Assembly (NCBI GenBank): GCA_014529385.2
Contig: CM043966.1
Span: forward strand, 91,310,587 to 91,374,586
Direction of reading: 5' to 3'
Source of the DNA: Adiantum capillus-veneris
Taxonomy: Eukaryota; Streptophyta; Polypodiopsida; Polypodiales; Pteridaceae
Length of the DNA stretch: 64,000 nt
Numbering within the stretch: position 1 is the first letter of the stretch; each line of letters opens with the position of its first letter. The notes under the pieces are model-generated. The model made no database searches and was not told the DNA's origin. It worked only from the letters and a program-made list of their open reading frames with translations. A program made the translations under genes and the position numbers. This document shows positions 41,209 through 52,770 of the stretch, in pieces.

Positions 41209-43371
41209 ATAGAAATACGTCTCTACTCCTCGGAGAGTAGGTTGAATACCTCTATGCCCTACATATGGAGGAGCATGGGATTCATACATAACCTTCTCAC
41301 GAAGGGAATGGGTAACACATAGCCTATTGCCGTGGAGAAGATAACCATCCTGCAAGGTGAATGGTTCCACTTTCTTCCCCAAAGCAAGGGCTGACATTAT
41401 GTCTCTAAAGTCAGGGTCAGTAGCATACTCATCTATCATAGAGGATAGATCATTGTGAGTAGCTATAGACACCGCATTAACTTTTGGTCGTCGTGAAAGT
41501 GCATCGGCAACTTGATTGTGCTTACCCGCTATGTGAGCAATATGGAAATTAAATTGCGAAAGAAAATTTGCCCACCTCATTTGTTTGTCGGAAAGTTTGG
41601 TTTGCGTCATGAAATACTTGAGACTTTGGTGGTCGGTTTGTAGGATAAATGGAGTCCCCAATAGGTAGTGCTTCCATGTATCTAGGGCATGTAGAACAGC
41701 TAAAAGCTCTTTCTCATAAATGCCCAAGACTCGTTCATCACTATTGAGCCTTCGGCTCTCATATGCTATGGCATGCCCTTCTTGAAGCAAAACCGCTCCA
41801 AGGCAATCACCACAAGCATCACATTGGACCTCAAATGGTTTTGAAAGATCCGGAAGCACGAGGACTGGTTGGGAAGTAAGCTTCTCTTTGAGTTTTTCAA
41901 AAGCATTTTGCTCCTTAGCAGTCCATACAAACTTAACGTTATTCTTTGTTAAGTCGTGTAGTGGTCCTGCTACTTGAGAGAATTTTGCTATGAAGCGTCT
42001 ATAGTATGCACACATACCAATAAAGCTTCTTAGCTCATGTAGATTCCTTGGGTTAGGCCATGGTTTTATTACCTCTAACTTTGATGGATCCATATGAATA
42101 CCATCGTGAGAGATAATATGACCTAGATATTGAATCTCTTGAAGGAAGAATTCACTTTTCTTTTGGTTGAGAAAAAGTTTGTTTTCCCTCAAGGCTTGAA
42201 AAATCACTTGGAGATGTTGCTTATGTTCCTCCAAAGATTTGGAGTAGATGATGATATCATCAAAGAACACTCCAGTGAATTTACGATATGGTCTAAAAAT
42301 TTTCTCCATGAGACGATTGAAAGTAGCTGGTGCATTAGTCAAGCCAAAAGGCATGACTAGATATTCATAAAGACCAAATGTTGTGCGAAACACAGTCTTT
42401 AGGATATCTTCATCCACTATCCTTATTTGATGATAGCCACTCTTAAGGTCAATCCTACTGAAGTAGGTAAAGCCTTGTAGCTTATCAAACAGATCTTCTA
42501 CCCGAGGCACGGGAAATCTATTTTTGATAGTGATATGGTTTAGTGCTCGATAGTCCACACACATACGATATGTACCATCTTTCTTTTGCACTAAAAAGAC
42601 TGGAGAACAAAAGGGAGAGGAAGTAGGCCTCACCATCCCTTTGTCTACCAATTCCTGTACTTGCCTCATAATCTCCTCTTGTTGAGCTTGTGAGACTCGA
42701 TAAGGAGGTTTGTTAGGCGGTGAGCTTCCTGGAAGGAGCTCAATACGATGGTCATCATCCCCTCGTTTTGGAGGTAGGTCCATAGGGATATCATCGATGA
42801 ACACATCTTGGAATCCTTTTAGAAAAGTAGACAAGTCTAACTCTTCTTGATTCCTATCATTTTCATTTGATGAAACATTATTAGCTTTTAGAGACTCTTT
42901 GACATAAATCATGTACGCAGAAACTGAGCTCTTCATTGATTTATCAAAAGAAAGAGGATTTACAAGTGGAATAGTGCGACCACGCTCACTAGCATCTATA
43001 TACATGTTCTTTCCCCTGTAGGTGAAATAAATTCTCCTTTCAGGGAACTTCATGTTGGCAGCCATGCGATCATACCATGGTGCCCCTAGGATAACATCCT
43101 GATGTTGGAGAGGAGAGATGAAGAAGTCTTCTTTGTCGACATAGCTTTGGACATGAAGCCTCAACTTCCCAATCAAGGGAGTAACGGAGGCTTGTTGTCC
43201 CTTGAAAGCTGCATCAGCTGTTACTATATCTCCCATCTCAAAAGCTTGAATGCCCAACTTGGTGGCCAACTCTATTGATATGAATTTGAGAGTAGAGCCA
43301 GGGTCAAACAAGATGAAGGCATCATGCTCTCTTACCTTTCCCCAAGCATAGGAGAGTGATGATCTTTGCAA
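41206..43371 (-). pseudogene. Gypsy pol: protease, reverse transcriptase, RNase H (long intact frame ending in premature stop)
   Basis: A 721-residue open frame. An aspartic protease lies near the start (ILFDPGSTLKFIS, then VILGAPWYDRM). RT follows: PPYRVSQAQQEEIMRQV, FCSPVFLVQKKDGTYRMCVD, FSRIDLKSGYHQIRI, MPFGLTNAPATFNRLM and the active site FFDDIIIYS (FFDD where YxDD or FVDD is usual). RNase H has VQCDACGDCLGAVLLQ, YEKELLAVLHAL, LQTDHQSLKYF and ADALSRR. The first half of the integrase zinc finger (HRGIQPTLRGVETYFY) precedes a TGA where the family has Trp. Apart from that stop the frame looks intact over 2.1 kb. Confidence 0.95.
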
Positions 43372-44791
43372 TGAGCATCCTCTTTTGGAGCTTCGATGGT
43401 GGAAGCCCTAGGAGTCTCATTGCGAGTATTCTTCTTGGGGCAAGAACGATAGCCATGTCCTTGCTCCCCACACTTGAAACATTTATGGTCCTTGCGAAAA
43501 GCTTCAAGCTCTTCAGGAGAGAGTTTGTTTTACCTTTGTAAACTCCCTTCTCCTTGGACCGATTTTTGTTGTTGTTATTGTTGTTGTTGGAAGTGCCTTG
43601 GGAATTATTTTGTGCATTGGATTTCCCCTTTGCATCATTTTTATCTTTGTTTTCCATGGGCTTGTCATTACGTCTAGCCCCTTGATGGAAATTGATGCAT
43701 GAAGCAACCATGGTGTTGAGAGTTGATGTATTTGGCCATCTCTTCAGGTAATAGTACCAGGCCGTTGAGAGTTGATGTATTCGGCCATCTCTTCAAGTAA
43801 TCCGCACAGAATTGCTGTCTTTGCTGGGCAAAGTCTATCTTTTGAAAGACAGTAGCTTTGAGATGTAAATCCCAAAACTTGTCTACATACTTGTTGATAG
43901 ACTCATGAGAGAGAAGCTTCAAGCCGCGCCATTCGGTAAGAACTTTATCTTTAGTATCGCTTAGAAGAAATTGCTTCATGATGGAAACTTGTAGAGTTTT
44001 GCATGTCTTTGGGGCTTCTCCATTGCCACGAAGGCTAGCCCACCATTGACGAGCTGATTTTTGGAAGTGCATAGCTACATGGTGTAGCTTGGAGGACTCT
44101 GTGAAGCCCTCGTCCCCAAAGGCCGCATCAAATTGCTGGATGAAGGCCAACACTTTGTCGGTAGCACCAAAGGTGCCATCGTAGGTGAGAAAAGAGATAC
44201 TCTTTCCTCCCTCCTTGAACTTCTTTAGCTTTTGTGACCTTCGCCATGCAGGAAATGATTTGCGATGTCCTCCCCTCTTGTATTCTCTAGGAGAATAGCC
44301 ATAACTTTCATCGGAAGAGGAGGAAGGTGAAGAAGAAGGAGAAGAGGGTGACCTCTTCCTAGTCCTTTTCTTCCTTTGTTTCCTCTCTTGCCTTTCAGAG
44401 TGATGAGGAGAAGGACTATAGGTTGCTCTTTTCCTCTTGGGAGGAGTAGGCGATCGTCTAGACCGCCGTCTTCGTGGAGCCACCTCTTCAGAAGAACTTA
44501 GACTTTCATTGCTTTCTTTCTCTTTGGGTTCCTCCTCTCGAATGGGAGAGAGTCTTCTTTTGGGGGCTCTTCAAGAGGCCTCCTAAGCTCTCTCTCCTCT
44601 GGGAGAGGAAGGGAAATTCCATAAGCTTGAAGTTGTTGAGTAACTTTGGCTTGCAAAGCAGGGTTGCCCATAGCTTGCTGCAACCTAGCGACGAGATAAT
44701 TCACAAACATGGGAGCATCATCATTAGCACCTTCATGTGCAAAATCAAAGCTATTAATGTTCATTCTACTCTCTTGACTATTGTCAGCCAT
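43322..44791 (-). pseudogene. Gypsy gag with CCHC knuckle, broken by frame shifts
   Basis: The start ATG is at 44,791 (MADNSQESRMNINSF). The first frame runs to 44,498 and the main frame from about 44,530 to 43,674. The latter has an Arg/Ser-rich basic block (RRRRSRRSPTPP), then the gag core FLTYDGTFGATDKVLAFIQQ, HHVAMHFQKSARQWWASL and INKYVDKFWDLHL. The zinc knuckle CFKCGEQGHGYRSC (CX2CX4HX4C) is at about 43,440-43,484 in yet another frame. A 49-bp tandem duplication at about 43,714-43,811 changes the frame near the gag end. Further single shifts lie near 44,530 and 43,535. Gag would form the particle and package RNA. Confidence 0.9.
43714..43811. repeat. 49-bp tandem duplication in gypsy gag
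   Basis: GTTGAGAGTTGATGTATT begins at 43,714 and again at 43,763, with TCGGCCATCTCTTCAAGTAA-type sequence after each. Because 49 is not a multiple of 3 it shifts the reading frame. Confidence 0.9.
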
Positions 44792-45191
44792 GTTAACAAA
44801 ATTTATGTTTATACTTAGTGTATGCTTTGGCAGTTCAAAACCTTAGTTGCCACTCCTCTTAGCCTTTGAAAATCGGCTCTTAAGTATCTACACCCACGGC
44901 TCAAAGTGGTTAATTATAGAGAGTAGAGGAGTAGGTCTAACATAGCAGAGTTGCCAAGGGCTAGCTCCTTTTGGACTTCTTATGGCTCAATAATGGTAAA
45001 GCCGTAGGCAAGTCTAAAAAGACTCCATTATTAAGTCCAAAGCTCCCGAGGTGAGAATCATTCCCCACATAGTAGGCTTAACAAAACCGATATTAGATCC
45101 CAGTTCCACTTACTCTATTATAATTAACAACATCAACCATTTATAGGCTACTTAAGGACCTCTCTTCTTAAGCAAGAAAAGAGAAACCAAA

Positions 45192-45205
45192 TTCTCTGAT
45201 ACCAA
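45192..45205 (-). other. Gypsy primer binding site (tRNA-iMet)
   Basis: The minus strand reads TTGGTATCAGAGAA directly inside the 5' LTR, matching TGGTATCAGAG, the complement of the initiator tRNA-Met 3' end. Confidence 0.92.
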
Positions 45206-46228
45206 TGTAATGGAATTTGCCTATTCAATTTGAGAGTAGCGGAATTTACTGAGAGTACTTTCAAGAAATGATTTTGTGAGCATAGTGGGTAGACATAATT
45301 GAAGATAGCAACATAATTATAGCAATTAGTTAACTTGGCATGGACAATACTTTTGCAAGAGAGAGAATTTAGAGAACATGACAACAGTTGAGGACCGGAT
45401 TTATGTGGAGCCGGTCCCCCCTCCAATAGGCATTTGTATTATGATTTCTCCCATAAAGAGAGACTTGTTACAATACATTCTTTGTGTTCCTTGTGACCTA
45501 AGTGAAGCAATGAAGATGGAAATCTTCATGCATCACCATCATAGCATAACCTAAACTTGAAGAAAGCTTTAACTATACCAAGCCTAAGTCCCAAGACCTC
45601 AAACACCTTCAAAGGTGGAGAGAGCTAGCAGGAAATGAGGGTAGGGAAGAGGAAGAAGAAACATTTCATACGAGAAAGAGCTAGTTCCTCACTTATCATA
45701 ACTCTTGTGCTAGCATACATAATAGCATAGTAATGAAGAAGAAATAGATGGCAAGCTCAAGCATTGAAGCATGGCTCTTGGATGGATTTGCACTCCATAG
45801 CCAAGATTGTTGGTGTAGGCTCTCAACCTCTACATGCTTGGAGAAGGAGAGGGAGCTCTTGCACTTTGCATAGTACACAATGAGAGTGTTTGTGACTGTG
45901 TGTGGGTGAGTATACCCCCTAAGCACCCCCCTAGCTTGCTTGGGTCGACCCCCCCTTGTAGCTCATGCTTGAAGCTCATTGGACCCCTCCAGGCCTAGCC
46001 AATCACAAGCAGGAGCCATTACAAGCAACATGGGTAGCCTTGGGACAAGTGTCCCCCTTTCCCCTTTGAGAGAGAGGACTTGATAAATGCAAAATCAATT
46101 AATTAAATATCCTAAATTATCATTGGACCCCTTGGGTGGCCAACCAATAGACTTCAGGCACACCATGAGGGCAACATGGGGAGGAACTTGACAAGTGTCC
46201 TTGCTGCCTCTTCAAGCTGGGGCTTCCC

Positions 46229-46291
<63 letters not shown>

Positions 46292-46887
46292 CTCTCTCAT
46301 CCCCCCCCCCCCCTTGTAGGCTCGCCCCCCTCCTTGTAGGGATATTTTTGACTTTGGATGAGCAAGCCCCTTAGTCATCAAGCATGACTAAGCACTTAAA
46401 GTAGGGGGTGTTCCCACAAGCATCTCAGGCAAGCTTCTCAAGGCACCTCAAGCACCTTAATCATGCACCAAGTCAAGCACCTCAAGCATGGAGCCAGTCA
46501 AGCACCTCAAGCATCTTAATCAAGCACCTCAAGCATGACAAGCACCTCAAGCAGGACAAGCACCTCAAGCACGACAAGCACCTCAAGCTTGGGCCGGGTT
46601 CCCACCTCAAGCTCAGCCCTAGCTTACCTAAGGTCAACGGACTTTTACACACATTATTGGAGGTCTTCAATGAAGCTAACCCTAAGGTCTTATGCTCCAT
46701 TGGTTAGCCTTGCTCTTGATAGACCATCTCCCATTTAGGCCCCTTTACTATTGGCCCCGTGTTGAGATAGATCTATAAGCACATATCTATATCTTAACAC
46801 TTGTTCCCATTTATTCTCCCACATTAAGTGATCAATTTAATATGAGAAAATCATTTGGGTTGGTTAGATATTAGATTTTATGACATT
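45206..46887 (-). repeat. Gypsy 5' LTR
   Basis: About 1,682 bp, nearly identical to 37,962-39,629. Length differences come from the (GT)n run (46,231-46,290), a C run near 46,302 and the 18-bp minisatellite. It should hold the element promoter; I could not place a TATA box with confidence. Confidence 0.94.
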
Positions 46888-46999
46888 GAACGCAAAGCAG
46901 AAGTAGGACAGGATGAAGCTCAACTTGGGAAAGTTGGCAGCTGAGTTAAAGGGATAGCACTGCAGAAGGCAAGCATGTCGACCAAATCAGCTACGCATC

Positions 47000-47003
<4 letters not shown>
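46888..47003 (+). repeat. Repeat unit U, copy A, right part
   Basis: It starts with the GAACG duplication and continues GGACAGGATGAAGCTCAACT and TGGGAAAGTTGGCAGCTGAG to AAATCAGCTACGCATCTGCG. It is collinear with 53,241-53,358 of copy B. Both copies end at a CT microsatellite. Confidence 0.88.

Positions 47004-47091
<88 letters not shown>
47004..47091. repeat. (CT)n microsatellite, about 87 bp
   Basis: Pure CT dinucleotide run immediately after repeat unit U; a (GT)n run follows at 47,155-47,182 within a C-rich stretch. Confidence 0.95.
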
Positions 47092-47092
<1 letters not shown>

Positions 47093-47321
47093 GTCCGCCC
47101 TGCAACCCGCTGCCCCCTTCTCGCGTGCTCTGCATCCCCCTGCTCGCTCGCCCCTGTGTGTGTGTGTGTGTGTGTGTGTGTGCTCGCATCCCTGCCCTGC
47201 TCGCCCTACCGCCCCTGCTCCCACGCGCTCCCACTGTTGCCCCTGCTGCCACTCTCGCCTTGCTGCCCCGCCCCATTGCCCTTGCTGTTGCGCCCCCCCC
47301 TCCCCTCCCCCCTTGCTATCT

Positions 47322-47570
47322 GAGCGTAGAGAGAGAGTGGAAGGAAAGAAAGAAAGAGGCATAGAGAGAGAAGCAAAAAGATCATAGAGAGAGAAAGAGA
47401 GAAAATGTTGCATAGAGAGAGAAAGAGGGCAGAGAGAGAAAGTTGGTCTTTTCAAGCGTAGAGAGAGAAAGTTTGTGAGCCTAGAGAGAGAAAGAGGGTT
47501 TTCTTCAAAAAAACTCCATGAGTAGAGAGAGAAAGCCTAGCCGCATAGAGAGAGAGAGAGAGAGAGTTTT
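47322..47570. repeat. Irregular minisatellite of (C/G)(A/G)TAGAGAGAGAAA units
   Basis: At least eight imperfect units with the core TAGAGAGAGA recur every 18-40 bp (for example near 47,325, 47,360, 47,381, 47,411, 47,458, 47,482, 47,523 and 47,546). It lies just upstream of the LINE ORF1 and could be its 5' UTR, or simply a degenerate microsatellite. Confidence 0.7.
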
Positions 47571-47606
47571 TTTATTAAAAAAAATCTCATGTGCCTCCCT
47601 TCTTCA

Positions 47607-47608
<2 letters not shown>

Positions 47609-47668
<60 letters not shown>
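47609..47668. repeat. (CT)n microsatellite before LINE ORF1
   Basis: About 60 bp of CT, ending 22 bp before the ORF1 start codon at 47,690. Confidence 0.95.
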
Positions 47669-47673
<5 letters not shown>

Positions 47674-47689
47674 TGGTGGCCCTTCGACC

Positions 47690-48490
47690 ATGAGGAAGCA
47701 GAATGGCAAAGATGACTCGGTGGAGGATGCCATCCAAAAATGCAAAGAAGAGCTAAGCGAGTCCATCAACCAGATCAACCGCCACCTCTTAGGTACTATC
47801 GACATTCTCGACGCGCGCGTGACAGCACGGGAAAGCATGATACATACACTCGAGAATCGCGTGAAGGCCCAAGATGAAGAAATTGCATTACTCGAGAAAG
47901 AGCTCGTAGAGGTACGATTGCAGAATGTCCTCGACGAGGGAGAGCTTCAACCTTCAGTAATTGAAGAGCTTAACACGATTAAGGAACAAGTGCGGGCCAT
48001 CAAAGAAGGTGGGGAGCAACAAAAAGAAATGACGATCTCGTGGGTAGATGTCATCAGAAAGACCCAACAAAAAGCAGAAAAGGCAGAAAAATGGATCGAG
48101 ATTGTCAAGAAAGGTAAAGGCAAGGAAATAACCCCCACCCCCACACCAACCATCATCAACTTGACACTAGAAGAGGAGCAAAGGAGACGTGTGCGGGCTT
48201 TACACGTAAGGATATGTAACCTGAAAGACCAATATAATGTGGATGAAGTGGTGGAAGAACTCATGACTCTGGTGGGGGTCAACGAGCAGATTCATACAAG
48301 GGCCTGGAGAGTGGGCACTAAGAAAAGCGGGAGCAACGGAGAAACCTCGAAGGAAGGGGCACTCATTCTCCACTTCCCCTCCATGGAAGCGAAGAAGGAC
48401 TTCCTGAAGAAGAGACCGACTCTAAAGAAGACTGGCATCTTCCTTGGAGACGACCTCACCCTCTCGCAGATTCTCATATGCAAGAAGTAA
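47690..48490 (+). CDS. LINE ORF1: coiled-coil RNA-binding protein (267 aa, C-terminus probably frame-shifted)
   Basis: The start chosen is the ATG at 47,690 (MRKQNGKDDSVED), because the longer frame upstream is only CT repeat. Residues about 30-120 show heptad-like leucines and charged residues (LGTIDILDARVTARESMIHT, then LENRVKAQDEEIALLEKEL), a coiled coil. Residues about 165-260 (VRALHVRICNLKDQYNVDEV, ALILHFPSMEAKKDFLKK) look like the RRM-like and C-terminal domains of LINE ORF1 proteins. The stop at 48,488 is probably premature: one nucleotide away the frame stays open about another 90 bp to near 48,579 with IAFYRDGKVVMLE. It would bind LINE RNA as a multimer. Confidence 0.75.
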   Translation: MRKQNGKDDSVEDAIQKCKEELSESINQINRHLLGTIDILDARVTARESMIHTLENRVKAQDEEIALLEKELVEVRLQNVLDEGELQPSVIEELNTIKEQVRAIKEGGEQQKEMTISWVDVIRKTQQKAEKAEKWIEIVKKGKGKEITPTPTPTIINLTLEEEQRRRVRALHVRICNLKDQYNVDEVVEELMTLVGVNEQIHTRAWRVGTKKSGSNGETSKEGALILHFPSMEAKKDFLKKRPTLKKTGIFLGDDLTLSQILICKK

Positions 48491-48611
48491 TGCCGAAAAT
48501 TAGAGCAGCAAGGGAAAAGGGGAAGATTGCGTTTTACAGGGATGGAAAGGTGGTGATGTTGGAGCGATGTCCTGCATGACGGTGCGAGACCTATGGGACC
48601 ACACTAAAGAT

Positions 48612-51600
48612 GGAAACCTGGAATTGTAACGGATCACTTCGTCTTGATGTAGGGCCTTTGAGGATAGCTTCACAGGGAGAGACATCATCTTCTACTCTGA
48701 GGCGCATCAAGCCCCTGGGCAATCCATGCCACAGGTGAGCGGATATAGATGGGAGCCAGCCTGCAGACAGGAGACCAAATCGGAGCATCGAGGATGAGGC
48801 TCAGGGGGAGTGGAAGTTCTATTCAAGGAGGAGTTGCAGCCATTGATATATATAGCGCGCAAGGATGAGCATGCTAGGTACATGTGGGTGAGGCTCAGGG
48901 CAGAGACGGGCAGATACCTCTACATTGCTATATGTTACTTTCCTCCTAGTACGTCAGTATATGCATCACCTAGAGGACGATCCCCCTTTGCTATCTTGGA
49001 TAATGACATATGAGAGTTTTCTAAGGACGGTGACATTATCATACTAGGGGATTTCAATGCTAGGACTGCCCACCACCAGACAATATTTTATGATACTTCC
49101 GAGGAGATGCTTAGGGAGTTGGATGCTACAGAGATGGGTCTATCTAGATTATCACAAGATGAGGAATACACTGAGTATGGCAGATACTTGATAGATATGG
49201 GAACCGCACATAGATTGGCCATTTTGAATAGCCTACAAAGATTTTTGAGACAGCTGGAGGTTTTACTTGCTTTCCACACCGACATGGTGCCAGCACAGTG
49301 GATTATGTTATGGCCCAACCAGGTCTCATTCCATTCTTTTAGGATTTCATGGTGGGCACTAGGCCAGATTGAGTAACAGTTGATCATGCTATCTTGTCCT
49401 TCACTCTGACGTTTCAGTGCAACACAACTCCATTAGGAGAGGTCCCCACACACATCTCGTATACCTTCATTAGGGAGACGAACTCTGTGTATATGGATGA
49501 GATATACATGAAACTATGCACCTAGGAGCCAGGACGGCCACTACATGAACTCACTCAGATACTGACAGAGATGCTTCATGATGCAGCATCAGAAGCATAC
49601 CCCCACAGCCAGCCTACACGGAGACGATCTGGGAACATGCCCCAGGACAGTTGGTACGATGAGGAGTGTAAAGAGATGAGGATCAAGTTACAAAGGGAAG
49701 TGCTCATGGGTATTACCACACATAGACAGTCACGGATTATCTTTTGTCGCCTAGTGCAACAAAGAAAAGGGCTTATCTATCCCAGCTAGAGCAAGATCTA
49801 TATCAACTATTTATAAGTCAGGACTCAGGTGAAGCATGGAGGCTATTCCACGAATGTTCACCACCACCAGCGGCGATCACCTCCACTGAGACATGGGGGG
49901 AATATGTCACATCTCTCTACACAGCTTCAGGACAACCACCTTTGTTGGACCCACTAGAGACATGCCCGGAGACGTGTTCTTTCTTTATTGCCGAGAGGGT
50001 AAGGAAAGCTATTGACAGGATGAAGATAAGGAGAGCACATGATCATGATGGTCTGGTAGCAAAGCACTTCATCCATGCCGGAGATATGCTTGCAGAGCTC
50101 CTAGCTATGATGTTTAATTGAGCCATGTATGAAGGCCTCCTTGAGACTTTGAGTATGTCCATGATTGTGCCTATTTTCAAGTCAGGAGATTCCATGATTC
50201 CCGGGAATTATTGCACCATCATGGTTGGTCACACATTAGCTAGGCTGTATGCATCCATTCTTGAGCAAGAACTGAGTAGATGGGCAAAACGAAAAGGCAT
50301 AAGAGCACTAGGGCAAGCAGGTTTCATGAGAGGTTTCTCCACTCTTGACCAGATTTTGACACTCAGAGCTATTATTGAGGAGGGTAGACACCATGGAAAG
50401 AGGATCTATTGTAGCTTTGTGAATTTCCGCAAAGCTTTTGACATAGTGCCGAGAGCCAAACTTATACACAGATTACAGGTCATGGGTGTGCCTACAGAGC
50501 TGATATGGGGGATTCTGGCTCTCTACAGGACAGTGATGGGGCGGGTGTGCACCACTGAGGGAATGTCTGACATGGTCCTCTCCACTAGTGGAGTAAAGCA
50601 GGGATGCCCCCTATCCCCGACTCCTTTTGGGATGTATGTGGATGAGTTTTCCAACTATGTAGAGCGTCAGGGAGACAGGGGGGCTCAACTAGCAGGGAAA
50701 TGGATTCCATTGTTACTATATGCTGATGATACTGTGCTGATTTTTGACTCTCCAGAGGGGATGCAACGTCATTTGGATACTTTGCGTGCATTTGCTCGTG
50801 ATAGTGGATTGTCTGTCAACTTGGGGAAAACCAAGGTTATGGTGTTCAACACCACACCACAGTGGGTCAGGAGGTCAGTGCCCATTTTTACATATGGCTA
50901 GGAGACTGTGCAGTACACAGATGCATATACTTATCTAGGGGTAGTCTTCGTTGGAACGATGTTTTCACTAAGAAGAGCATCAAAGACCAGACTGACGAGA
51001 GCAGCTTTGGGAGGACTGGAGAGGACGTGTTCGTAGGTGAGTTTCAGGAACCGCGAACAAAGCTCTAGATTTTTGACACTCTAGTGACTCCAACTATGCT
51101 CTATGGAGTTCAGGTATGGAGACCCTCAGTAGACCACCATGGGAGATCTGGCAACACAAATGGATGGAGATATATGGAGAGTCCTCTGGTCTCTATGATC
51201 GCTCGGATGATCCGGGTTAAGGCCTCAATGCCGCGTGAGATCATCCGAGCCGAGCTAGCCCCCCCCCGGTGGTGGAGGCATTGACTAGATCAGTATTCTT
51301 TATGCACAGTCTATGGAATCTCCCCAGGGATAGATACACTCGGCTCGCCCTGGAGTCATCTCGACAACTACCTCTACAAGGCGATACAGCATGTTGGTAT
51401 GGACAGATGACAGCATGGTTTCAATCGCATAGTTTCAACATGGATAGATTGCCTCCATTTCAATACTCCCTGGATGCACCCTCCCTGTCTCTCACACAGA
51501 CAGATATCACCAAACTCATACGCCAGGATCTGATTTAGCTAGATACCAGGAGCACATGGATACAGCCGACACAGGAGTGGGGCACGAAGATGGCCTTCTA

Positions 51601-51997
51601 CAGAGAGCATCTTCTCCAACTCACAGAGGACGGTTTTGTGACTAGGCCTGCATACATGGATACACACTTATCTCATGGGATAAGATGCGCTATTGGGCAG
51701 ATACGCACATCCTCACATCAGCTGCAGATCGAGACTGGCCAATTTCGAGGGGTGCTGATAGGGGCTAGGATATGTCACCTATGTAACTTCGAGCCAGAGA
51801 CAGAGCTACACTACACATGTCATTGCTCGACGTACTATGATATACGCGGCCGCTTCCACCGCTTGTTCAGAGAAGGCTTCAGACCTTTCTCTAGAGTCAT
51901 GAGATACAATGATCAGAGGTGTCTCGGATTGTTCCTACTAGAGCTGTGCAGACTTAGGGAGAGCTTGCTGAGGACATCAGGGGAAAGACAATCTTAG
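48612..51997 (+). pseudogene. LINE ORF2: APE endonuclease, reverse transcriptase, CCHC end (several frame breaks)
   Basis: It begins METWNCNGS at 48,612 (the WN endonuclease start). Then come VEVLFKEELQPLIYIARKDE (48,810), YIAICYFPPST, and IIILGDFNART near 49,036, the catalytic GDFN block. RT: MIVPIFKSGDSMIPGNY, RALGQAGFMRGFSTLDQI, FVNFRKAFDIVPRAKLI, GVKQGCPLSPTPFGMY and LYADDTVLIFD (YADD) in the long frame 50,125-50,901. The tail frame 51,590-51,997 has CHLCNFEPETELHYTCHC, a CX2C...HX3-4C knuckle. Breaks near 48,660, 49,010, 49,370, 49,500, 49,790, 50,120, 50,900 and 51,540 make it non-functional. It differs from the L1 lineage in this window in having YADD, a coiled-coil ORF1 and a pentamer tail. 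Confidence 0.88.
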
Positions 51998-52467
51998 AGA
52001 AGAATCACAGATTTCTTTACACCAGCCCCCACGGGGAGAGCCAGAGGAGCATTCAGTACAACAAATCTTAGAGTCCACCCATACCATAGGTACGTTGCTT
52101 GATCGAGCCACTGAGCTAGGCAAATCCAGATGCCCACGACCTCAGCGGGTCACCCACCATCGACGAAGGCTGCAACAGAAGATACAGATCACTCTAGCTT
52201 GACATGCAAGACGCCCAACTAGAGTACTGACCATGGAGGAGGTTGATGAGATTCAACAATGACTGATGAGGGATTTCATCTGAACCCACCAACCTGTCCC
52301 CTTGTATCTTGTCTCAATCTCGAATCAGCTTCAGATTTATTTCCTTCCTCAGTGTTCTAATGTTTAGTTCTTTTAGTTTCGTACTCAGACATGATATCAA
52401 ATTCACCAGTTGTAACTTTTTGCCTTTTGAAGATGTTAATGTAACATTTCATTTCATTTCATTTTCT

Positions 52468-52727
52468 CTATAAGCTTGCCAACAGTGCCGATATCGTCCT
52501 TCGAGCCTTGGCCCTGTTGTGGCCGAGAAGCGGCTTGACATTGCAAGGCCTTGTTGTGCCCATCCACGTGGAAGTTTGAATGGACTCCAGCTTGGCTCCT
52601 TGGCTTCCCCTTCTCCTTGCCACACAAGAGGCTTTTTGCCTCCATACATGATGGAGCCGTGAACCAAGAGGAATTGGAGTTGTCTTTGCCCAGAGTTTCA
52701 AGGCCAAGCCAATCCCATCATCCTGCA

Positions 52728-52770
<43 letters not shown>

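Larger units (their letters stand above)
37962..46887 (-). mobile_element. Complete Ty3/gypsy chromovirus (8.9 kb), minus strand
   Basis: Two LTRs of about 1.67 kb in the same orientation bracket gag, protease, RT, RNase H, integrase and a chromodomain in Metaviridae order. There is a primer site next to the right (5') LTR, a polypurine tract next to the left (3') LTR and a GAACG target duplication. By eye the LTRs differ by roughly two dozen substitutions plus microsatellite length changes, about 1.4 percent, so the insertion is fairly recent. The genes carry a premature TGA between RNase H and integrase and several gag frame breaks, so this copy is not autonomous as read. Confidence 0.95.
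47690..52467 (+). mobile_element. Second LINE lineage, near full length
   Basis: ORF1, ORF2 and a 3' UTR ending in an ATTTC-type pentamer tail (about 52,445-52,466). The 3' UTR phrase TTGCCTTTTGAAGAT...TAACATTTCATTTC recurs at 53,873 and 54,539, identifying the element's 3' end. The 5' border is unclear because of the microsatellite and minisatellite before ORF1. Confidence 0.85.
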
